Positions 7,854 to 18,006 are shown, counted from the stretch's first letter. The stretch is DNA of 64,000 nt from Planococcaceae bacterium Storch 2/2-2 (GCA_009740415.1 WOYE01000009.1:1240001-1304000), one strand, 5' to 3'. Translations and numbers: made by a program. The notes: generated by a model not told the origin, from the sequence alone.

Positions 7854-9574
7854 GAACGAATCACTCCTTGTTGTTGCGAACGAACGAGCGCCCGGTACGG
7901 CCCTTCTTCGTGAAGCAATTGTTCATACGTTCCTTCTTGCACGACTCGCCCGTGATCGATGACGAAAATCCGGTCCATATTTTTCATCCAATGCAAACGG
8001 TGCGTTGCGAAAAAGACCGTTTTTTCTTCCATGAGCGGTACGATAATTTGTTTAATGTCGTGTTCCGTTTCGATGTCTAAATGGGCAGTCGGTTCGTCAA
8101 ATAATAACACGTTACTTTGTTGGAGCAACGTTCGTGCAAGCGCTACCCGTTGCTCTTCTCCACCGCTGAGCGACCGTCCAGCTTGTCCGATCGGCTCGTC
8201 CCACGTATTCGGAAACGACTCGATCAATTCGTACAAACCGACCGTTCGAGCCGCTTCTTTCACTTCATCGAGCGTCGCATCCGGGGCATAAAATCGAATG
8301 TTTTCAGCGACCGACATGGCGAAGATCGTCGGATGTTGGGGAATGTAAGACAGTTGACGTTGCCACGACTCGTTCGCTAACGTCGGCAACTGTTTTTCCC
8401 CGATCGCAAACGTTCCATCCCCGACCGTCGTAAATCCCGCGAGCGTCCGAATGAACGTCGACTTTCCTGCGCCTGACGTTCCGACGATACCGATTTTTTC
8501 GCCTGGGCGAATGTCGAATGAAACGTCTTCTAATAATGTACGTTCTTCATCACCGATCACTGTCACTTCCTGAGCACGTAACGAGGTCGCCCCGACGAAC
8601 GGCATAACAGCTACGTCGTTCATTTCATACGACGTATCGTCTTTTAAAATTGAACGAATTTCTTCGCCGGCATCTTGTCCATCAACCGTTGCGTGGAAAT
8701 CATTTCCGAGTTCACGGACCGGTAAAAAGTAGTCCGGCGCTAAAATTAAAATGGCGAGTGCTGGTTCGAGTGTCACCGTCCCGTTAATGAGTCTCAAACC
8801 GAGCTCAACCGCTACGATGGCGACTGATAAACTCGCAAAAAAATCGAGTGCGAACGAAGACATGAACGCATATTTCAACGCCCGGTTCGTTGCGATTCGG
8901 TACTTATTACTGACGGTCTCGATCGCTTTTTCATGCGATTTACTTTTCCCTAAATATTTCAACGTGACGAGTCCGCGAAGCGAGTCGACGAAATGCCGTG
9001 ATAGTAAACGATAATTTTCCATTTGATCGTCAATTTTTTTCTGTGAAACGAGACCGATCAAAATGAGGAAGATGATCAAAACCGGCAAGACGATGATGAG
9101 TGTAATCGCCGACAATTTATCTTGCGTCCAAATGTATAACACGATGACGAGTGGCACGATGGCCATCGTCACAAATCGCGGAATGAACAACTCGATGTAC
9201 TTTCTAAACTTCGGAATTCCTTCTAACGTTAACGTAATTAAATTGCCCGACCCGTGCTTTCCTACAGCGTCCGGACCGAGTTGGAACAATTTTTCGACGA
9301 GCTGTTCACGAGAACGTTCACTCGTCTTTTGAGCAAATCGATAAGCGACTCGCTCTTTCCCCCATTGCATCAGCTGGCGAACGAAATGTGCGATGAAAAA
9401 AAACGCAAATGATCGAATGGCAACGGATAAACTCTCACCATGGAACATTTGCGTTATCGCTTTCGCTAAAAAGATCGCTTGGAATAAGATTGCAACTGCC
9501 TGGACTCCTGTAAGGAGCCCGACAATTGCCATCGTCTGTTTACTACCTGGGTAGCGTAACAGATGCTTATCCAT
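7850..9574 (-). CDS. cydD: thiol reductant ABC exporter subunit CydD
   Basis: Second half of the CydDC exporter, 574 residues, with an ABC exporter membrane domain and a nucleotide-binding domain: Walker A GTSGAGKST, signature LSGGEEQRVALAR, Walker B NVLLFDEPTAHLD, switch ATHR. The ATG overlaps the cydB stop by one base (TAATG), so the two are translationally coupled. The pair is told apart by order and by the N-terminal style of CydD (LLRYPGSKQ). Confidence 0.92.
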   Translation of the reverse strand: MDKHLLRYPGSKQTMAIVGLLTGVQAVAILFQAIFLAKAITQMFHGESLSVAIRSFAFFFIAHFVRQLMQWGKERVAYRFAQKTSERSREQLVEKLFQLGPDAVGKHGSGNLITLTLEGIPKFRKYIELFIPRFVTMAIVPLVIVLYIWTQDKLSAITLIIVLPVLIIFLILIGLVSQKKIDDQMENYRLLSRHFVDSLRGLVTLKYLGKSKSHEKAIETVSNKYRIATNRALKYAFMSSFALDFFASLSVAIVAVELGLRLINGTVTLEPALAILILAPDYFLPVRELGNDFHATVDGQDAGEEIRSILKDDTSYEMNDVAVMPFVGATSLRAQEVTVIGDEERTLLEDVSFDIRPGEKIGIVGTSGAGKSTFIRTLAGFTTVGDGTFAIGEKQLPTLANESWQRQLSYIPQHPTIFAMSVAENIRFYAPDATLDEVKEAARTVGLYELIESFPNTWDEPIGQAGRSLSGGEEQRVALARTLLQQSNVLLFDEPTAHLDIETEHDIKQIIVPLMEEKTVFFATHRLHWMKNMDRIFVIDHGRVVQEGTYEQLLHEEGPYRALVRSQQQGVIRS

Positions 9575-10590
9575 TAATAACCGTCCTCTTTTCCGCCAAC
9601 GATCCGTTTACGGAAGACGTAGTAACTCCAAATGGTGTAACCGAGTACGATCGGTACCATTGTAAGTGCAACGTACGTCATAATTTTTAACGAATAGTCA
9701 CCAGATGCTGCATCGTAGAGGGATAAGTTGGCGATACCTTCCACCGAGTTGATGACGACATTCGGGAAGAGTGCGACGAAATACGTCGAGACAAGAACGA
9801 TCCACATAAATCCTGTCATTAGGAAACTCCAACCTTCTCGGTGTTTCAATAAGAATGGAAGTGCGATGAAGTAAAATACAGCATACGCTGCGACCATTCC
9901 GTATAAAATAGCTGCATTATCCATGAGTGGCAACGCAGATTGGACGAACATGAACAAGTAAATCGCTGAAACGATTCCTGTTAAGGCGTACATTTTTTTC
10001 GCTTGCTGGAAGGCACGCTCTCGAAGATCACCCACCGTTTTCAAACCGATGAAGAAGAGACCATGTACGTAAGAAAGAAGAACGAACACGACTCCTCCTA
10101 ATACCGATTCAAGGTTAACGATATCTCCGAAGAAGTTTGCATAAACGTGATACCCTTCGTCCATCGGCAATCCTTGTACGAGACTTGTGAAAAAGACTCC
10201 GAATAAAAATGGCGGTAAAATACTACCTGTGAATAAAGCGAGATCCCACGTGTAACGCCATTTTTTTGAAGGACCTTTTTCACGGAACTCAAACGATACA
10301 CCGCGGACGATCAAAGCGAGCAACAAGAGAACGAACGCCATGTAATATCCACTGAACGCTGTAGCGTACCAGTGAGGGAATGCAGCGAACATCGCACCCC
10401 CTGCAGTAATGAGCCATACTTCGTTAGCGTCCCATACAGGACCGATCGTTTTAATGAGAACTCTTCGTTCGTCTTCATTTTTCGCTAAAAACTGTGTACT
10501 CATTCCGACTCCGAAGTCAAAACCTTCCAAGTAGAAGAAGCCGACGAATAAAACACCGATTAAAATGAACCAAAATTCACTTAACATCAT
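9574..10590 (-). CDS. cydB: cytochrome bd ubiquinol/menaquinol oxidase subunit II
   Basis: Membrane subunit II of the bd-type terminal oxidase, 338 residues, with about eight to nine transmembrane helices. The opening FWFILIGVLFVGFFYLEGFDFGVG and the GPVWDANEVWLITAGGAMFAAFP block are diagnostic for CydB. The ATG at 10590 has GGAGG 9 bases upstream and overlaps the cydA stop; a second ATG follows at once. It pairs with CydA to reduce oxygen to water at high affinity. Confidence 0.96.
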   Translation of the reverse strand: MMLSEFWFILIGVLFVGFFYLEGFDFGVGMSTQFLAKNEDERRVLIKTIGPVWDANEVWLITAGGAMFAAFPHWYATAFSGYYMAFVLLLLALIVRGVSFEFREKGPSKKWRYTWDLALFTGSILPPFLFGVFFTSLVQGLPMDEGYHVYANFFGDIVNLESVLGGVVFVLLSYVHGLFFIGLKTVGDLRERAFQQAKKMYALTGIVSAIYLFMFVQSALPLMDNAAILYGMVAAYAVFYFIALPFLLKHREGWSFLMTGFMWIVLVSTYFVALFPNVVINSVEGIANLSLYDAASGDYSLKIMTYVALTMVPIVLGYTIWSYYVFRKRIVGGKEDGY

Positions 10591-11984
10591 TGTGCGGCAC
10601 CTCCTTGGTCAAATGGGTCTGTCGCTTCCACGTTCGCTTTCGGTGGCGCTTCAGGACCCCGCTTAATGACTCGTACGAATAACCAAACCATCACTGCGCC
10701 TAAAATCGCATAAATCGTTGAAAAGGCGATAAGTGAGAATAAAATTTGGTTCGCTGTTACGTTCGGCGATACAGCAGTCGCTGTTTCCATCAATCCGTTA
10801 ACGACCCACGGTTGACGACCGACTTCTGACATGATCCAACCGAATGAGTTACTAATGTACGGGATGAAAATCGATAGCACGAGCAATTTTAAAAGCCATG
10901 TTTTCTGTTCTAACGTCTTACGATAATTGAACCAAAGAGCGAGTGCAGCGATGACGATTAACACGCCACCTGTACCGGCCATAATACGGAAACTCCAAAA
11001 TACCGTTTTAACTGGCGGTAAATAACTACCTTCTCCGTGCTGTTCAATCATTTTCGCTTCGAGCGTATCCATCCCTTCTACTTTTCCTGAAAACTCGCTA
11101 TACGCGAGGTAACTTAATAAGTAAGGAATGTCGATCCGGCCTGTACTTTCACGATTTTCGACGTCGATGTTCGCAAATAACGTCCAAGCTGCCGGGTCTC
11201 CACTATCTTCCCAAAGCCCTTCAGCTGCGGCCATTTTCATCGGTTGCGCATGCATTAAATAAGTCGCTTGCGAGTGACCTGAAAATGCGATAGCGAGCGA
11301 TGCGATTAAACCGACAATTAAGCTAAGCGTCATCGACTTTTTAAACATTTCGACGTGACGTCCTTTCATTATATACCAAGCACTCACACCGATAATGAAG
11401 AACGCTCCTGTCGCTAAACTAGCGTACACCGTATGCGGGAATGCGACCCACAACTTTTCGTTCGTAAGAACTGCTGCGATATCGTTCATTTCTGCACGGC
11501 CATTCGCTAAACGATAGCCTGTAGGGTTTTGCATAAATGAGTTCGCTACTAAAATCCAAAACGCTGACAAAATCGTACCGAGTGATACGAGCCAGATAGA
11601 AAGCAAGTGCACCCACTTCGGCACTTTCTTTTCACCGAAAACCCAAATTCCGATAAACGTCGACTCTAAGAAGAATGCGAGTAACGCTTCTACTGCGAGT
11701 GGCGCTCCGAAAATGTCTCCGACGAAACGAGAGTATTCAGACCAGTTCATTCCGAACTGGAACTCTTGAATGATCCCTGTGACGACACCTACTGCGAAGT
11801 TAATTAAGAAAAAGATCGCCCAAAACTTCGTCATTTTTAAGTAGATTTCTTCCTTCTTAAAGTAGTACAACGTCTGCATCAATGCGATCAAAAAGACGAG
11901 ACCGATTGAAAGCGGAACGAAAAGGAAGTGGAATAACGTCGTAGAGGCGAACTGTAAACGAGCTAAAAATACTTCTTCCATCAT
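10587..11984 (-). CDS. cydA: cytochrome bd ubiquinol/menaquinol oxidase subunit I
   Basis: Haem-bearing subunit I, 465 residues. Visible family features: RLQFASTTLFHFLFVPLSIG with the haem b595/d-side histidine near 19, the GIIQEFQFGMNWSEYSRFVGDIFGAPLA block, GHSQA, and MSEVGRQPW with the haem b558 ligand methionine region. The Q-loop is short, as in Firmicutes. First gene of the operon, GGAG 9 bases before the ATG. An inverted repeat lies in the leader at 12006-12022 and may be an operator. Divergent from katA across a 343-base gap. Confidence 0.96.
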   Translation of the reverse strand: MMEEVFLARLQFASTTLFHFLFVPLSIGLVFLIALMQTLYYFKKEEIYLKMTKFWAIFFLINFAVGVVTGIIQEFQFGMNWSEYSRFVGDIFGAPLAVEALLAFFLESTFIGIWVFGEKKVPKWVHLLSIWLVSLGTILSAFWILVANSFMQNPTGYRLANGRAEMNDIAAVLTNEKLWVAFPHTVYASLATGAFFIIGVSAWYIMKGRHVEMFKKSMTLSLIVGLIASLAIAFSGHSQATYLMHAQPMKMAAAEGLWEDSGDPAAWTLFANIDVENRESTGRIDIPYLLSYLAYSEFSGKVEGMDTLEAKMIEQHGEGSYLPPVKTVFWSFRIMAGTGGVLIVIAALALWFNYRKTLEQKTWLLKLLVLSIFIPYISNSFGWIMSEVGRQPWVVNGLMETATAVSPNVTANQILFSLIAFSTIYAILGAVMVWLFVRVIKRGPEAPPKANVEATDPFDQGGAAQ

Positions 11985-12005
11985 CGATAAACACTCCTCT
12001 CAAAT

Positions 12006-12022
12006 AATTGTGCGTAACAATT
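12006..12022 (-). promoter_or_regulatory. inverted repeat in cydA leader, candidate operator
   Basis: AATTGT and ACAATT form 6 bp arms around a 5-base centre. The repeat lies between a possible cydA -10 element (TACACT on the minus strand, 12035-12040) and the cydA start. The half-site spacing does not fit the Rex consensus, so no regulator is assigned. Confidence 0.35.
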
Positions 12023-12215
12023 GGCTGTATCTCTAGTGTAAAGCAATAGACGATTTATTTCGTGAACAAACTGTATCTATCCTGTTACAAAGTTGAGAAC
12101 AAACCTCGTTTTCACTCCCTTTCTGTAATATTTCCGTCACAGTTCAATATTCCGACATATTTATCCATTCCCTAGCTGTATCTTTCTACACTTATACAAA
12201 ATAATTAGTTTTAAA

Positions 12216-12230
12216 CGATAATTATTATTA
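12216..12230 (+). promoter_or_regulatory. Fur/PerR-like operator, distal box upstream of katA
   Basis: CGATAATTATTATTA differs from the Fur 7-1-7 consensus at two positions and from the PerR consensus at three. Its centre lies 17 bases upstream of the centre of the better PerR-like box, so the two may bind dimers side by side. Confidence 0.5.
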
Positions 12231-12232
12231 AA

Positions 12233-12247
12233 TTAGAATCATTATAA
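12233..12247 (+). promoter_or_regulatory. PerR-box operator upstream of katA
   Basis: TTAGAATCATTATAA matches the PerR box TTATAATNATTATAA at 13 of 14 defined positions. It sits just upstream of the katA -35 element, as expected for peroxide-responsive repression by PerR. The perR gene itself is not in the window. Confidence 0.75.
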
Positions 12248-12256
12248 ATAAAATAC

Positions 12257-12284
12257 TTGTTTCTACGAATAGAACTGGTATACT
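12257..12284 (+). promoter_or_regulatory. probable sigma-A promoter of katA
   Basis: TTGTTT (12257-12262) and TATACT (12279-12284) are spaced by 16 bases. The PerR-like box ends 9 bases upstream of the -35 element and the katA start is 43 bases after the -10. Confidence 0.65.
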
Positions 12285-12327
12285 GAATTTAGCAACAACA
12301 TAAACGATAATAAAGGGGATGTAATAA

Positions 12328-13830
12328 ATGAGAAAAAACAACAATAATTCTCAAAAACCATTAACGACTGCAGCAGGTGCTCCTGTCGTTGATAACGAAA
12401 ACTCTATGACTGCCGGACCACGTGGACCTGTTCTATTACAAGACGTTTGGTTGATCGAAAAACTCGCTCATTTCCACCGCGAAGTGATTCCTGAGCGTCG
12501 TATGCACGCAAAAGGTGGCGGTGCTCACGGTACGTTTACTGTGACGAACGACATTACGAAATATACGAAAGCAACGATTTTCTCAGAAGTCGGTAAACAA
12601 ACACCGATGTTCGCTCGTTTCTCAACAGTTGCTGGTGAGCGTGGAGCAGCTGACGCAGAACGTGACATTCGTGGATTCGCTATGAAATTTTACACTGAGC
12701 AAGGAAACTGGGATCTCGTCGGAAACAACACACCCGTATTTTTCTTCCGTGACGCGATGCACTTCCCTGACTTGAACCATGCGATCAAACGTGATCCACG
12801 TACTGGTCTCCGTAGCCCACAAAACAACTGGGATTTCTGGACAAGTTTACCGGAAGCTCTCCACCAATTAACGATTACGATGAGCGACCGTGGTATTCCA
12901 AAATCATTCCGCCATATGCACGGTTTCGGAAGCCATACGTATAGCTTCATTAACGCAGAAGGCGTACGCCATTGGGTGAAATTCCACTTCCATACACAGC
13001 AAGGTATTGAAAACTTAACGGATGCTGAAGCGGAACAACTCGTCGGTAAAGACCGTGAGTCAAACATTCGCGACTTGTACGAATCGATTGAAGAAGGCAA
13101 CTTCCCGAAATGGAAAATGTACATTCAAGTGATGACAGAACAAGAAGCACGCGAATTACCGTACAACCCGTTCGATTTAACGAAAGTTTGGTACAAAGGC
13201 GACTTCCCACTGATCGAAGTTGGAGAGTTCGAATTGAACCGAAATCCTGAAAACAACTTCGCTGAAGTCGAACAAGCAGCATTTACACCAGCGGCAGTCG
13301 TGCCAGGAATTAGTTTCTCACCCGATAAAATGTTACAAGCTCGTCTCTTCTCTTACGGCGATGCACAACGTTACCGTCTCGGTGTGAACCACCACCAAAT
13401 TCCTGTCAACGCACCACAATGTCCGTTCCAATCGTTCCATCGCGACGGTGCGATGCGTACAGACGGTAACTTAGGCGGTACGACATCGTATCAACCGAAT
13501 AGTTACAATGAATGGAATGGTCAAGAAGCGTACAAAGATCCTGCTCTTCCACTCGAAGGCGATGCAGACATTTACGACTTCCGTGAAGACGATTCAGATT
13601 ACTATACCCAACCTGGCAAGTTATTTAACCTGATGAGCGACGAACAGAAAGAAGCATTGTTCGGCAATACGGCACGTAATATGGATGGCGCGACAGACCT
13701 TGTGAAATATCGTCACATCCGCCATTGCTTCAAAGCAGACCAAGCATACGGTCAAGGCGTTGCAAAAGCGATGAACTTAACTGTCGAAGATGCATTCGAA
13801 GCAGAAGCGAACGACCCGATTCAATACTAA
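12328..13830 (+). CDS. katA: catalase
   Basis: Monofunctional haem catalase, 500 residues, breaking down hydrogen peroxide in the cytoplasm. Catalytic region [14 protein letters not shown] holds the distal histidine (His60); the second active-site region is around [16 protein letters not shown], and the proximal haem-tyrosine motif [14 protein letters not shown] lies near residues 340-356. The length fits the smaller-subunit group (about 480-500 residues), so no C-terminal flavodoxin-like domain is present. GGGG precedes the ATG by 8 bases. Two terminator-like hairpins follow. Control by PerR is likely from the boxes upstream. Confidence 0.96.
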   Translation: MRKNNNNSQKPLTTAAGAPVVDNENSMTAGPRGPVLLQDVWLIEKLAHFHREVIPERRMHAKGGGAHGTFTVTNDITKYTKATIFSEVGKQTPMFARFSTVAGERGAADAERDIRGFAMKFYTEQGNWDLVGNNTPVFFFRDAMHFPDLNHAIKRDPRTGLRSPQNNWDFWTSLPEALHQLTITMSDRGIPKSFRHMHGFGSHTYSFINAEGVRHWVKFHFHTQQGIENLTDAEAEQLVGKDRESNIRDLYESIEEGNFPKWKMYIQVMTEQEARELPYNPFDLTKVWYKGDFPLIEVGEFELNRNPENNFAEVEQAAFTPAAVVPGISFSPDKMLQARLFSYGDAQRYRLGVNHHQIPVNAPQCPFQSFHRDGAMRTDGNLGGTTSYQPNSYNEWNGQEAYKDPALPLEGDADIYDFREDDSDYYTQPGKLFNLMSDEQKEALFGNTARNMDGATDLVKYRHIRHCFKADQAYGQGVAKAMNLTVEDAFEAEANDPIQY

Positions 13831-13843
13831 GTAACGGTTTGAC

Positions 13844-13882
13844 ATCGTCAAGTGACCGATGTGTCACTTGACGATCATTTTA
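13844..13882 (+). terminator. first hairpin after katA
   Basis: A 12 bp perfect stem (ATCGTCAAGTGA, 13844-13855, with 13864-13875) is followed by a short T-rich stretch (CATTTTAT). Confidence 0.65.
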
Positions 13883-13899
13883 TCCATACACATGCAGAA

Positions 13900-13957
13900 A
13901 CGGAAGCGATAGAAAGAGCGAGCATTCAACGTTCTTTCTCAATCGCTTTCGTTTTTT
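13900..13957 (+). terminator. second terminator after katA
   Basis: An imperfect long hairpin pairs 13902-13920 with 13930-13949, with one bulge, and ends in seven T residues. Two terminators in series end katA, or the second belongs to a short transcript between them; no reading frame is seen there. Confidence 0.6.
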
Positions 13958-14020
13958 TATGTACCGAATGGATCCGTAACCGTCTGTACCTTTCTTCTAC
14001 ACCGAACAACGTCATCAATT

Positions 14021-14060
14021 GAAAAAAGCCTAGTGACCACATAGGATGGTCGCTAGGCTT
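14021..14060 (-). terminator. terminator after hemAT
   Basis: On the minus strand a 14 bp stem with one G-U pair (14027-14040 with 14047-14060) is followed by six U residues. Confidence 0.85.
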
Positions 14061-14091
14061 GCATCGAGCGAATCGTTTCATTCGCTTCGTA

Positions 14092-15402
14092 TTACATATT
14101 TTCAATCGCTTGCATTAAACTATCTGACGAATGAGCGAGCATTTCAACTGCATCGTTCAATTCGTTTAAAATTTGAGAAATCGTCGTAATTTCATCGTTC
14201 GATTGTTCGCTCTGTCCTTTAATACCGCTCATCGCTTGTACGATATCGTGGAACGACTCGGATACTTTTTTCGAATTTTCGGCTCCTTCATGAATTAACG
14301 TACGAATGTGTGTAACGGCACTCGTCATCTCTTCAATCCGATTGTCTGTCTCTTGAATGAGACCTGTCACATTGCCGATCGCATGTTTCGTCTCTTCTGA
14401 TAAATTACGAACTTCAGATGCTACGACTGCAAATCCAGCGCCGTGATCGCCCGCACGTGCTGCTTCAATCGCTGCATTCAATGCGAGTAAATTCGTCTGG
14501 TCAGCAATCGATGTGACGAGACTGACGATGCTACGAATTTGATCAGATGATTCTCGAAGTTGCTCCATTTTCTCAGTTAGCTCTTCAATCGAATCAGCAG
14601 TCGTCACCATTTCTTCCATTTGACTACTCATCAGTTCATCGCCTTCGATCGAACGTTTCTCTGTATCGGTGACGAATGACAAGTTTTGTGTCGTAAACTC
14701 TTTAATCGTTTCGGCTTGAACCGCTAATTGATCGATCGACGCGCTCGTCTCTTCACTCACTGCTGCGAGTTCTTGCACTGTACTTAACACTTGATGTTTC
14801 ACTGTATCTTTCGCTTCTTGCGCTTCGTTGCGAACGCGCGTCTGCTCTTCTTCGTACGCTTCTAAAACGAGTTGCTGTTCCAAGTTAAGAAGTTTGTTGA
14901 ATGCGTTAATCGCTGCATTTCTCTGTTCATTCGTTACATCCATTTGGAATACGAACGTCGTAAATTCATTGAATAATCCAGCAAATGATCCAGTATACCA
15001 TTTCGGCTCGAGTCCGATATACACGTGCGCATAGGCAATTTTTCGACGTTGTTCCAAATAACGGTCATCGATCGTTCCGTTAAACATTTCTTGAATATGT
15101 TTTTCTAACGTCACTTTTAAACGATCGACCGTACTATGGTCGCTAATAATTTGACGGAGATGTGGAATCGCTGTTAAACCGTCGTAAAACCCTTCAACCG
15201 TCCGATGAACCATTTCATTCATATACGGACGAACGAGTTGTAACATCGCCAAATCTTTTTCTGTCAAATCGAGCAACTGTAACTGCTGCTCAACGACAGG
15301 ATGATTGTGAATACGAATCGATACGTCCTTCAAATGATCTTCGTAACGGAAATCGCTCGAAGCCTCTACTCGTTTACTACCAAAATTAAATAAATTCGCC
15401 AT
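14092..15402 (-). CDS. hemAT: haem-based aerotactic transducer HemAT
   Basis: Soluble globin-coupled chemoreceptor, 436 residues, without membrane segments. Residues 1-180 form the sensor globin; the proximal haem histidine is probably His126 in [16 protein letters not shown], a stretch closely like Bacillus HemAT. Residues about 200-436 form the methyl-accepting signalling domain, with the hairpin tip [20 protein letters not shown] and the following [17 protein letters not shown]. It senses oxygen and signals to CheA/CheW for aerotaxis. No che gene is nearby; it neighbours cytochrome bd and catalase, which fits an oxygen theme. Own terminator downstream; the DUF368 gene lies 17 bases upstream, so the two could share a transcript. 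Confidence 0.92.
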   Translation of the reverse strand: MANLFNFGSKRVEASSDFRYEDHLKDVSIRIHNHPVVEQQLQLLDLTEKDLAMLQLVRPYMNEMVHRTVEGFYDGLTAIPHLRQIISDHSTVDRLKVTLEKHIQEMFNGTIDDRYLEQRRKIAYAHVYIGLEPKWYTGSFAGLFNEFTTFVFQMDVTNEQRNAAINAFNKLLNLEQQLVLEAYEEEQTRVRNEAQEAKDTVKHQVLSTVQELAAVSEETSASIDQLAVQAETIKEFTTQNLSFVTDTEKRSIEGDELMSSQMEEMVTTADSIEELTEKMEQLRESSDQIRSIVSLVTSIADQTNLLALNAAIEAARAGDHGAGFAVVASEVRNLSEETKHAIGNVTGLIQETDNRIEEMTSAVTHIRTLIHEGAENSKKVSESFHDIVQAMSGIKGQSEQSNDEITTISQILNELNDAVEMLAHSSDSLMQAIENM

Positions 15403-15419
15403 CTTTCGTCTTCCTCTCC

Positions 15420-16241
15420 TTATGAATTCGTTGCTTTTTTCCCAATATCATTGAAAATCGTTGCGACGATACATCCTGTAATGAAAGCGATGACGCTCAT
15501 TACGAGAGGTGTTCCACTTTCTGGAATACCTGGGTAAATGACGAAAATAGAACCTAAAATGAGCCCGATAATGATCGCGAACGTAAAGCGGCGATAATTC
15601 GCTAAAATGTAGGCGATCGCTTTACTACTCACGATGAACCCTACTGCAACACCTGCCCCGATGACGATAATGATCGGCAAGTTTAATGTCGAAAGTGCTT
15701 TCGTCGCCGTATGGTACACACCGAGTAATAACAAAATAAACGATCCGCTAATTCCTGGAAGTAACATCGCCATACTCGCCAACCATCCTGCGAAAAAGAG
15801 CCCGACCGTTGATGACAACGTAAGCGTCGTAATCGTAATCGTTTTCGGCGCTAAGAAAGCAGTCGAACCGAGTGCAACTGCTACGATTAACATGACGAGA
15901 AAATGGTACGACCTAAATTCCGTCGTCATTTTCGCTTGTTTTGCAATAAAAGGTAACACACCGATAATGAGCCCTAAGAAAAAGTAAAAGGTCGGCGCTT
16001 CATATTCTTCCAATAAAAAGTTAATAACACGACTGAAAATGAGTAAAGCAGCACCGATTCCTATCGCGAGAGGGATTAAAAAGGATAAATGTTTTTTCCA
16101 TTCTTTACTAAAAAATCCGCTAATCGCTTCAAGTAATCGGTCATAAATTCCTAAAATGAAAGCGATCGTTCCACCGCTAACACCTGGTATTAAATCACTA
16201 ATACCCATCAGTAACCCACGGTACATGTTTTTCCATTCCAT
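15420..16241 (-). CDS. DUF368 membrane protein, candidate undecaprenyl phosphate translocase
   Basis: Polytopic membrane protein, 273 residues, about eight hydrophobic segments. Two internal repeats of the DUF368 motif are clear: [23 protein letters not shown] at the N-terminus and [22 protein letters not shown] in the middle. DUF368 proteins (PopT) were shown to recycle undecaprenyl phosphate across the membrane for cell-wall synthesis; applying this here is inference from family. The frame is open to an ATG at 16289, but the ATG at 16241 gives the family-typical [13 protein letters not shown] start with GGAGG 11 bases upstream. Its start region is divergent from the PdaC-like gene. Confidence 0.88.
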   Translation of the reverse strand: MEWKNMYRGLLMGISDLIPGVSGGTIAFILGIYDRLLEAISGFFSKEWKKHLSFLIPLAIGIGAALLIFSRVINFLLEEYEAPTFYFFLGLIIGVLPFIAKQAKMTTEFRSYHFLVMLIVAVALGSTAFLAPKTITITTLTLSSTVGLFFAGWLASMAMLLPGISGSFILLLLGVYHTATKALSTLNLPIIIVIGAGVAVGFIVSSKAIAYILANYRRFTFAIIIGLILGSIFVIYPGIPESGTPLVMSVIAFITGCIVATIFNDIGKKATNS

Positions 16242-16421
16242 TTGTCGTCGTTCCTCCAAACTGCATAACATTCTTTCATAGTATACCATTTTTCAACGAA
16301 CCGGTCGGTTACTTTTTTATGACAGTTCCCCCTCATTACTTTCGTCGCAATGACTACGTACTATTTTACCACATTTCAATGAAAACGTAATTTATTTAAA
16401 AAAAGACAAACTTTCTTTAAG

Positions 16422-16435
16422 TTAGACGCGTCTAA
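16422..16435. promoter_or_regulatory. 14 bp perfect palindrome upstream of pdaC-like gene
   Basis: TTAGACGCGTCTAA is a perfect palindrome in the 329-base divergent gap between the DUF368 gene and the PdaC-like gene. A related half-site TTAGACGTC recurs at about 16502-16510. The rest of the gap is AT-rich; I see no clear sigma-A promoter in it. Confidence 0.4.
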
Positions 16436-16570
16436 ATCATTGAGAAAGAAAGGGCCGGTTACGTTATATGTTTTAAAATACTCATAATAAGGGTATTTAT
16501 ATTAGACGTCATTCTTTCATTAGAAGATCCCTCGCTTTTCTAAAATTCATTTAAAAAGGAGCATTCAACA

Positions 16571-17971
16571 ATGGAACGAAAGAAACAAAAAAACGCAGCG
16601 AAATGGACGACGCTCGTGATCGCTTTTCTCGTCATCGTACTTGCTGTAGGCGGAGGCGTTTACGCTTCAATGAATGAGATCGGACCGTTCGCTGAAAAAA
16701 GTGTCGACATCTCAAAAATAGACACGACGAAACAGTCTGAAATGATGGAAGAAGGTACATTTAAAGGCGTCGAACGTGTGACAGAAACATTTGAAAGCGA
16801 TCGTTACCCGTTTGAAATGACGTACCCTCGTATCGATGGAGCCGATGCCTTTAATAAGACAGTGACGACTTACGTGAACGAAATGGCTCAAACGTATGCG
16901 GATGCTGTCATCGAACAGCGTCTCGATGATAAAACATCAAAAGGCCATCTAGTCGTTGACACCGAACAAATCGAAGGTGCAAATGACGAATGGAGTTTCG
17001 TCATGATCGCACTAGAAACGATCGATGACGAACAAAAGCAAACGATCCGCGCCGTTCAATACGATCCTTCTGAGGGCAACGATCGCATCGTTCCTCTAAG
17101 CGACGTTCTCGTACAAAACGATGAAACGTTAGAAACGTTAAAAAGCAAAATGAAAAGTGTGGCTGCTTTAAATGAAGGGATCGCTTCTACGATCACCGAT
17201 CCAAAAATGAGTGCATTGAATGAAGCGACTTGGGATGACTTTAGTAACTTCGCTTTAACGACAGATACGTTAACGATTTACGTCTCTCCTTCTTTACTGA
17301 ACTCGGATGCAAACTATACGATCGCTGTTCCGTTCAACGCTCGTGAGTTAAATGATCTTTTCCAAGAAGATTATCAACTCGCTCGTATGATCGATCCGAA
17401 TAAAAAAATGGTCGCCCTCACGTTCGATGACGGCCCGGATCCAAAATCGACACCGATCGTACTCGATACGCTCGATAAATATGGCGCGCCAGGTACGTTC
17501 TTCATGTTAGGGAGCAACGTTCAAAACTATCCTGATTTAACACGTGATATTTTAGAACGCGGTCACGAACTCGGGAACCACTCGTGGAGTCACCCGCTTC
17601 TTCCGAACTTAACGCCGGATGCGGTTCGTAAAGAAGTCGGTAATACGACAGCAAAAATCGAAGAAGTGACCGGTCAACGCCCGACTGTTTTCCGACCGCC
17701 TTACGGTGGAGTAAACGACATGGTACGCGGTCAACTCGATGGACTTCCTGTCATTATGTGGAATGTCGATACGTTAGATTGGCAGCACCGCGACGGGAAC
17801 AAGTTACTCGAAATTGTGAAACAACAGACGACTGACCGAAGCATTATTTTAATGCATGACATTCACCTTTCAACAGCGAAAGGTTTAGACGGTGTTATGG
17901 ATTACTTACAAAAAGAAGGGTATCAGTTCGTCACGATTTCCGAATTGAACGAATTCACAGAGCAACAATAA
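16571..17971 (+). CDS. pdaC: polysaccharide deacetylase, PdaC-like
   Basis: Membrane-anchored peptidoglycan deacetylase, 466 residues. A basic N-terminus and one transmembrane anchor (about 11-33) are followed by a DUF4163/DUF3298-type region (about 60-260) and a C-terminal NodB (CE4) domain (about 275-460). The NodB metal and catalytic motifs are intact: TFDDGPD, HSWSHP (H-x-x-x-H), RPPYG, and the closing LMHDIH. Order of domains and length match Bacillus subtilis PdaC (467 residues), which deacetylates N-acetylmuramic acid; other CE4 substrates remain possible. AAAAGGAG lies 8-9 bases before the ATG. A terminator follows. Confidence 0.88.
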   Translation: MERKKQKNAAKWTTLVIAFLVIVLAVGGGVYASMNEIGPFAEKSVDISKIDTTKQSEMMEEGTFKGVERVTETFESDRYPFEMTYPRIDGADAFNKTVTTYVNEMAQTYADAVIEQRLDDKTSKGHLVVDTEQIEGANDEWSFVMIALETIDDEQKQTIRAVQYDPSEGNDRIVPLSDVLVQNDETLETLKSKMKSVAALNEGIASTITDPKMSALNEATWDDFSNFALTTDTLTIYVSPSLLNSDANYTIAVPFNARELNDLFQEDYQLARMIDPNKKMVALTFDDGPDPKSTPIVLDTLDKYGAPGTFFMLGSNVQNYPDLTRDILERGHELGNHSWSHPLLPNLTPDAVRKEVGNTTAKIEEVTGQRPTVFRPPYGGVNDMVRGQLDGLPVIMWNVDTLDWQHRDGNKLLEIVKQQTTDRSIILMHDIHLSTAKGLDGVMDYLQKEGYQFVTISELNEFTEQQ

Positions 17972-18006
17972 ACAGTACGAAAATCGAAAAGATCTTCAGC
18001 CAACCT

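Noticed and set aside
12050-12080. Possible Rex box upstream of cydA
   Set aside because: The candidate around TTGTTCACGAAATAA lacks the second TTGTG/CACAA arm at the right spacing.
12690-13124. Long open frame of 144 codons on the minus strand inside katA
   Set aside because: It lies fully antisense to a full-length catalase, has no ribosome binding site and a composition expected from the shadow of a biased gene.
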